From the NCBI RefSeq assembly GCF_020520425.1, contig NC_079489.1, forward strand, positions 81,102,810-81,166,809: DNA of 64,000 bases. The letters run 5' to 3'. The stretch is from Spinacia oleracea (Eukaryota > Streptophyta > Magnoliopsida > Caryophyllales > Amaranthaceae). The position numbers were made by a program, and so were the translations under genes. The notes below the pieces were generated by a model. It was not told where the DNA came from. It saw nothing but the letters and a program-made list of their open reading frames with translations, and searched no databases. This document shows positions 59,295 to 64,000 of the stretch, one piece after another. Every line of letters starts with the position of its first letter. Position 1 is the first letter of the stretch.

Positions 59295-60076
59295 TGTGGC
59301 GATTAAAGCGAAAATTAGAACAAACTTATCTGATTCGATGAACTGAACGAAGAAAAATTGTTGCGTCGTGGACACCCACTGTCCTAAAAGACGATTCCGC
59401 GCTACCTCCCGGTGCAGTAGAACAGAATGCGGTCGCCCTCCAGGATTAGCGCAACTCCGACGTTGTGTGCACTCACAAAGCCGGATGGAGTCAGAACGTA
59501 TACCCAAAACCGAGAGCAATTTTTGTGTGAGAGTAAGAATGTGTTTTCGTATTTTGTGTGTATGATTTTTTTGTGAGAAGGGAACTGAAACTCTGATTTA
59601 AATAATTAGAAGAGCATTGCAACAGCCAAAAACGGCTGAGGGAATGAATGTTGCAACAGCCAGAAAACGGTCAAAAACATTGATCATAGTAACGGACGTA
59701 ATTAATGGCATTTAATCCAACGGTTACGTAATCAATACAGATTCCCGTAACAGTGACTTGCGCAAACCGGTCCAGTTACCAAAAAGAACAGGGTTGACCC
59801 ACAAAACCCACCCACGCCCGCGAACCGCATTCCCAAGAGCCCAAGTACCAAGTACCAAGGCCCAAGGCCCACGGCCCACGGCCCGCGCCCGGCCCGGCGC
59901 GCGCGCGCGTGTGTGTGATGTGTCCACCCTTACCATTCTCACACTTTCTTAAACAAGAGTTACACTCATTCCCCAATTAATAAACAAGAGGAATATGAAG
60001 AGTTTTTCCAATGTGGGACTCTTGAATTTTCACTCACCCTTTTTTCCTTTGTGTTTCCCAATGAGAATTTCCAACA
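59295..60076 (-). repeat. 5' LTR of Copia C
   Basis: Partner of 53966-54779, 782 bp. An A/T-rich TATTTAAAT stretch on the sense strand near 59600 is a possible TATA region. Confidence 0.92.
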
Positions 60077-60081
60077 AAGCT

Positions 60082-60936
60082 CACAACTTACTCTTGACTG
60101 AACCTACAAGGTCACACCAATGACACGTAACCGATCACCGGATTAAATGAATCGGAAATTCATTTAATAGCTTTTCGGGAATTAGTTTTGGAAAACGTAT
60201 TATACGATACGACCTTGCATCGGAATCGTATATCGTATCGCGAATATTCGTAAGCTGGGCGAAACGAATAAATCGTAACTACGACGGTGATTCATCGTAT
60301 ACGAAATGATAAATAATATCCGGAACGATATTAAGTCGCGAATACGAAGAGCAGCCCACGAGCCGAATGCACGAAGCATTCAAGGCCCATGGTCTCTTGG
60401 TACGCAAGCAACACGAGCACAGCAGCGCTGGCCCAAAGTCAAGCGGTTGCGTGTGCGTGCGCGGGCCAACATCACAAAGCAGCAGCAGCAGCGCGCGGCC
60501 CACGACCCAGCTGGCTGCGTGCTCGCGTGTGTATGTGTCGCATGGGCTTGCTGGCCGATTGTGGCCTTATTGGCTTGGCCGGTTGGTAGGTTATTCTAAT
60601 AACCTACACACCCTAGTTCTCCTAACACAATTCAATCATACTCAAACCCTAGAGACTCAGAGAACCCTAATTCTCTCTGTGCCTCCAAAGTGAGTTCTTC
60701 CCAAAATCAAACACTCTTCATCGATTGTCTAAGCTACGATTATCAAGATGGATCTGATCGTGTCGGTGAACCATGTAGAGGAACGACAAGTGGAGTTCTA
60801 AGTTCGTGTTCGTTGACAGATTACTGAGGAAAACACGCTTCAAACGTAAGTATGCTTAATCTGTGCTTTATACATGCTTCCTGGCTTTGGGGATCGTTTC
60901 CGCACATGTTATTATGTTTAACTGTATTCCCCTACA
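60082..60936 (+). repeat. 3' LTR of Copia B, right part
   Basis: It matches 45631-46471 and ends CCCCTACA, followed by the Athila LTR target copy ATTAC (60937-60941). Confidence 0.9.
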
Positions 60937-60941
60937 ATTAC

Positions 60942-61118
60942 AAACTAAATTACCTTTCTCTTATGAGCTAGCCCGAACTTGTTAAACTATTTCTCACCGT
61001 TCTCTTTGGACGATCCCGAAACTCATCACTACAATCAATATAGTTGATAGGCTAGGTGTTCTATATTTTTTTTTTTGATTGAGTGATTCTTGTATAACGA
61101 CACGAAATTCGCTTATCA
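60942..61118 (+). repeat. 3' LTR of the plus-strand Athila-like element, right part
   Basis: It aligns to the last ~177 bp of the 5' LTR (35739-35915), ending CGCTTATCA. The Athila element ends here. Confidence 0.88.
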
Positions 61119-61287
61119 CTCAACAAGCAGTAACTATTTGAGGAACAGATCAGGGCATCTGTTAGAAACAAGAAAACCAAGCTGGATGAATGACTATCAA
61201 ACTGCATGTGTTATGGAAGAATCTGTAAATCATGTCATTTTTCCACTAACAAGCAAGGTCTTCTCATGTTTTTTATCAAGTGTAGAG
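61119..61287 (+). pseudogene. Possible Copia polyprotein linker scrap
   Basis: The plus-strand frame contains ETRKPSWMNDYQ and, after about 13 residues, VIFPLTSKVFSCFLSS. This pattern resembles the linker between integrase and RT of many plant Copia polyproteins (R-K/R-P-x-W-x-x-D-Y, later a Phe-Pro-[IL] block). Only about 55 codons are present. It is the flank into which the plus-strand Athila-like element inserted, hence older than it. The match is by eye and short. Confidence 0.45.
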
Positions 61288-61580
61288 TGTAATTAGATTA
61301 TGAAAAATCTAATGTCATGCGGAATAAACCATAAATTCCAAATCCAAATTAAATGCACATAATCATTTAGCATAATTTATTGAACACACTTTGTGATGCG
61401 TGCCTTCCCTTGCTACTCCGTAACCGAACAAGAACAAGTTAGAACGCCAAACGTCGTCCCTACGTAGAAAGTCCACAATCCGTTCGGACCCGCCTTAGAT
61501 CGTACCAACTAGGATATAGAATAAGGTTTTTGATTCCGGGATCTCACTTTTAGGTGATAGACAAAAGTCTGAACTCGTAC

Positions 61581-61583
<3 letters not shown>

Positions 61584-61654
<71 letters not shown>
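61584..61654. repeat. (TA)n microsatellite
   Basis: An uninterrupted TA run of about 71 bp inside the LTR. The 63-aa frame across it (61495-61686) is low complexity and not a gene. Confidence 0.97.
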
Positions 61655-61658
<4 letters not shown>

Positions 61659-61687
61659 TGATATATATATTATGATCATAGATCACA

Positions 61688-61797
61688 TAAAATAAAGATT
61701 TTGTGCATGTTTCCTAAAATCTAATGTTTCCTAAATTTTATTATTAAAGTTATGTAAACATTAGATTTTAGGAAACATGCACAAAATCTTTATTTTA
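61688..61797. repeat. Perfect 42-bp inverted repeat
   Basis: Arm 61688-61729 (TAAAATAAAGATTTTGTGCA...) is the exact reverse complement of arm 61756-61797, with a 26-bp spacer. I checked all 42 positions. It would form a strong stem-loop in RNA or single-stranded DNA. Confidence 0.95.
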
Positions 61798-62087
61798 CGT
61801 TTTAGCCAATTTTCACAAAAATACCAAAACCCAAAATAAACCATTTAAGGCAACTGACAGCTTGGTGCACAAGCTTCTTGCGTAGCAAGCAAGCTTGGCA
61901 TGCAAGCTGCCATGCGTGCTGGCCTAAGCATCAGCCCAACAGCGCTGGCCAGCTTGCTTGCTGCCATGTGTGTTGGCCGCAGCGCTCGCCTTTGCTTGCT
62001 GATGCGCAAGCCCAACTACTTGGCGATGCTTCCACGGCCAGTCGAGCGATGGGCCATCGTTCATACGATGGCTCGTCGCTCGATTCG

Positions 62088-62370
62088 TTTTCCGATTCCG
62101 GAAAATATTTCCGATTCGAACAACATTTACGTTGCCGATAATATTTCCGATTCCGAAATATTTCTGATTTTGACAATATTTCCGATTCCGGCAATATTTC
62201 CGATCATGACAATATTTTCGATTCCGGCAATATTTTTATTTCCGATAATATTTCCGGTACGAACCATATTTCCGTTTCCGGTAATATATTCGACTTCGAT
62301 AATATTTATATTTCCTTTATGAACCATATTTTCGTTTTCGGTAATATCTTCATTTCCGGCAAATATTCTT
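62088..62370. repeat. Array of ~20-bp AATATTTCCGATTCCGG units
   Basis: Same array as 9277-9610, with about 13 degenerate units. Spacing and core AATATT/TTCCG are kept although individual units differ. Confidence 0.85.
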
Positions 62371-62690
62371 TCATTGCCTTTTGGCAGTTTGTTTAGCACC
62401 CACTGAAACCAATATCCGTCATTTTCGAATATCCATTTGAGTATTTACTGAATATAATATTCACCTAAATGCTTGATCTGTTCATGTACTATTTGTGGGA
62501 CCCTACGGGTTCAGTCAAGAGTAAGTTGTGATATTAATAACATTAATTCCACTTGAACTGAAGCGGCCTCTAGCTAGGCATTCAGATCACTTGATCTCAC
62601 TGAATAATTAACTTGCTTAATTAATACAAAACCGAATTTATTAGACTTAGCATTAAATGCAAACTTGGACCAAGGGCATTATTTCCTTCA

Positions 62691-62706
62691 GTCTCCCACT
62701 TGTCCT
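62691..62706 (-). other. Polypurine tract of Copia D
   Basis: The minus strand reads GGACAAGTGGGAGAC before the LTR, identical to that of Copia A. Confidence 0.8.
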
Positions 62707-64000
62707 TAGGGACAAGTGTGCATTTACTAATTCCTTTGTCGCTCGATGCCAACTCGTGAACATAAGGTAAGACTGGTCACCCTTATTACGTTCAGAGGTA
62801 TTACTCGTTGTCAGAGTTAAACTGGTCAAATAAGCAGATAATCATAGCCTATGATTCATCTGAGCACGACCATGCATTTTACAGTTTCTAGCTCTCCGAG
62901 TGGCCTTGTACAACTTTTGGCATCTCATCCCGGTTTATGGGCGGACAATCCCAATCTTGTGATCTTGAGTTTAGACTTCGTTTTTTAGGTGATTACCCGA
63001 GCGTTGCCGTTATGGTCTCCTTTTACGGTGCGACGGTTGACAGCGTCAAAGAAACCAGATCTCAAACAAGTATCTCAAATCACTTAGGTATTGAGGATTA
63101 GTGTCTAATAAGATAATTAAATTTACCTATGAAAATATTTTATCTCTTACAGTAAAGTTTCATAGGTCTTGTCTGATACTAGTCTTGTCAAGTAAGTATA
63201 TATGAAAATGATTAGGACATTTCCATGCCTTCATAGTTCAAGAAACATAACTACTAGTCATCTTGCATTCTAGTCGTTTAGCATTTTCTAGGCGTCCACC
63301 TTTATACAAAACTTCTGAGCAGGGACCATTTTCACCTTTTGACATTCAAGTTCACTTGATAGACGTTTCTTAGTCACAGGACTGGTCCTGACAGTCTACC
63401 TTGAATATATTGTCAAATTAAAATGACACATTATTTAATACTAAACCAAGATTAAATGGAATATGAAAATTCATTTCATATATAATAAATTTTCAACCCG
63501 GGTGTTTTATAACCATGGGCCTCCAACCCATCTTTAAAAACAATTAATGGAATTCAAAACTATGTTTGATTTCCAATGCCACAATGTGAGTGTTGCATCT
63601 CACTTGTTGCATAGGTTTAGTTATCATGCTTTGGCAATCTTAATATTCTTTTCATCGAATGTCTTCCGATATAGAATGATAAGATATTTTGAGTATGTTT
63701 ATTTTGTGATCTAGTCTTTCTTGTTCCAATGGTGGTTCTACACATTTTTCAATGAAGAACCATCAAGTCGCCAGACATATGATTCACATAAGTTCAGTGA
63801 AGAACTCTTTAACATAAAAAACTCTACTTTATCGCTTCTTATGCAATAAGTACTTTACTTCAATTGTGTAGGTTGCTAGTGATTCTATGTTTGATTTTGC
63901 TTATCCAAACATTTCACAGATATGCGAAAGAATTTACAGTTGTATCTTAGAACATATAAATTTATATTTTATTTCCCACGCAACAACTCATGGTCTTCAA
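62707..64000 (-). other. 3' non-coding interior of Copia D
   Basis: Homologous to 121-1420 along its length. No reading frame is supported. The element's coding part would lie beyond the right edge. Confidence 0.7.

Larger units (their letters stand above)
53966..60076 (-). mobile_element. Copia element C, intact coding region
   Basis: A 6.1-kb element lies inside the 3' LTR of Copia B, with target duplication AAGCT (53961-53965 and 60077-60081). The LTRs are 814 bp (53966-54779) and 782 bp (59295-60076) and similar. The main size difference is an extra copy of a short CCAAGTACCAAGTAC-type repeat near 54530. A single uninterrupted gag-pol ORF fills the interior. It is the only element here that looks able to encode its own proteins. 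Confidence 0.93.
45467..60936 (+). mobile_element. Copia element B, degenerate
   Basis: It is inserted in the 3' LTR of the plus-strand Athila-like element with target duplication ATTAC (45462-45466 and 60937-60941). It has a 1005-bp 5' LTR, a PBS starting TGGTATCA (initiator-Met type), a 2.5-kb leader, gag-pol with several stops and shifts, a 3' non-coding part, a polypurine tract and a 3' LTR that is itself split by Copia C. Without Copia C it is about 9.35 kb. Its LTR start TGAAGGA and several blocks are shared with family A, so the two families are related. Confidence 0.9.
35181..61118 (+). mobile_element. Athila-like Ty3 retrotransposon, gag-protease only, plus strand
   Basis: A second, distinct Athila-like family member. 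It has a cut 5' LTR (35181-35915), PBS TGGCGCCGTTGCCGGGGAC, broken gag and protease, a spacer without pol, an ORF-1-like second ORF, a 3' non-coding region, a polypurine tract and a 3' LTR (43913-61118) split by Copia B. Without Copia B it is about 10.5 kb, lacking roughly the first 1 kb of the 5' LTR. RT, RNase H and integrase are absent, just as in the minus-strand element. All frames are broken by stops and shifts, so this is an old copy. Confidence 0.85.
61288..62690 (-). repeat. 3' LTR of Copia D
   Basis: 1403 bp, starting TGTAATTAG and ending TTCCTTCA on the plus strand. Compared with the solo LTR it carries an extra (TA)n run and a perfect inverted repeat. It also has a GC-richer block (about 61860-62090) and the ~20-bp array (62088-62370). 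An alternative start at 61281 is possible. Confidence 0.82.
61288..64000 (-). mobile_element. Copia element D (family A), 3' part
   Basis: A second family-A element runs off the right edge. Only its 3' LTR (61288-62690), the purine tract and the first 1.3 kb of its 3' interior are visible. Both LTR and interior match element A (1-1440) in order and sequence with scattered differences. Confidence 0.85.

Noticed and set aside
61495..61686. 63-codon Tyr/Ile repeat ORF
   Set aside because: Product of a TA microsatellite.

Overview
This window is a block of nested transposable elements from a plant nuclear genome. I find no intact host gene, tRNA, rRNA or CRISPR array. The plant origin is supported by Copia polyproteins, Athila-type Ty3 gag/protease and ORF-1-like proteins, a Tat/Ogre-type LTR and primer site, a CACTA-type terminus, and a fragment of a plant YTH-domain (ECT) gene. 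The species cannot be named from the sequence; a large-genome dicot is a reasonable guess.

Layout, left to right. (1) 1-7701, minus strand: decayed Copia element 'A'. Its 3' LTR runs off the left edge, its coding region is reduced to a short RT remnant, and its 5' LTR is cut at 7701. (2) 7702-10281: unassigned DNA holding a solo LTR of the same family (8483-9918, target-site duplication TCATC). (3) 10282-32651, minus: an Athila-like Ty3 element with both LTRs and TSD GAATA. It has gag, protease and an ORF-1-like second ORF, but no RT, RNase H or integrase. A Tat/Ogre-type non-autonomous element (15158-25660, minus, TSD TAGTG) splits its second ORF. That insertion has nearly identical LTRs and no retroviral ORF, and carries an antisense ECT gene fragment. 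(4) 32657-35180: DNA ending in a CACTA-like terminus. (5) 35181-61118, plus: a second Athila-like element with the same pol-less design. Its 5' LTR is cut by the CACTA end. Its 3' LTR holds a degenerate Copia element 'B' (45467-60936, TSD ATTAC). B's own 3' LTR in turn holds an intact Copia element 'C' (53966-60076, minus, TSD AAGCT) with one uninterrupted 1311-codon gag-pol ORF. (6) 61119-61287: a probable scrap of an older Copia. (7) 61288-64000: the 3' LTR and 3' interior of another family-A Copia running off the right edge.

Element C is the only one that looks protein-competent. Both Athila-like elements and the Tat-like element would need reverse transcriptase and integrase in trans. The least expected signals are the ECT capture, the shared pol-less architecture of two Athila-like families, short GC-rich palindromic modules in both LTR and interior of three unrelated elements, a non-canonical primer-binding region in element C that is complementary to its own LTR, and a perfect 42-bp inverted repeat in the right-hand Copia LTR. 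All boundaries were read by eye from TG..CA ends, matching 5-bp duplications and repeated sequence.
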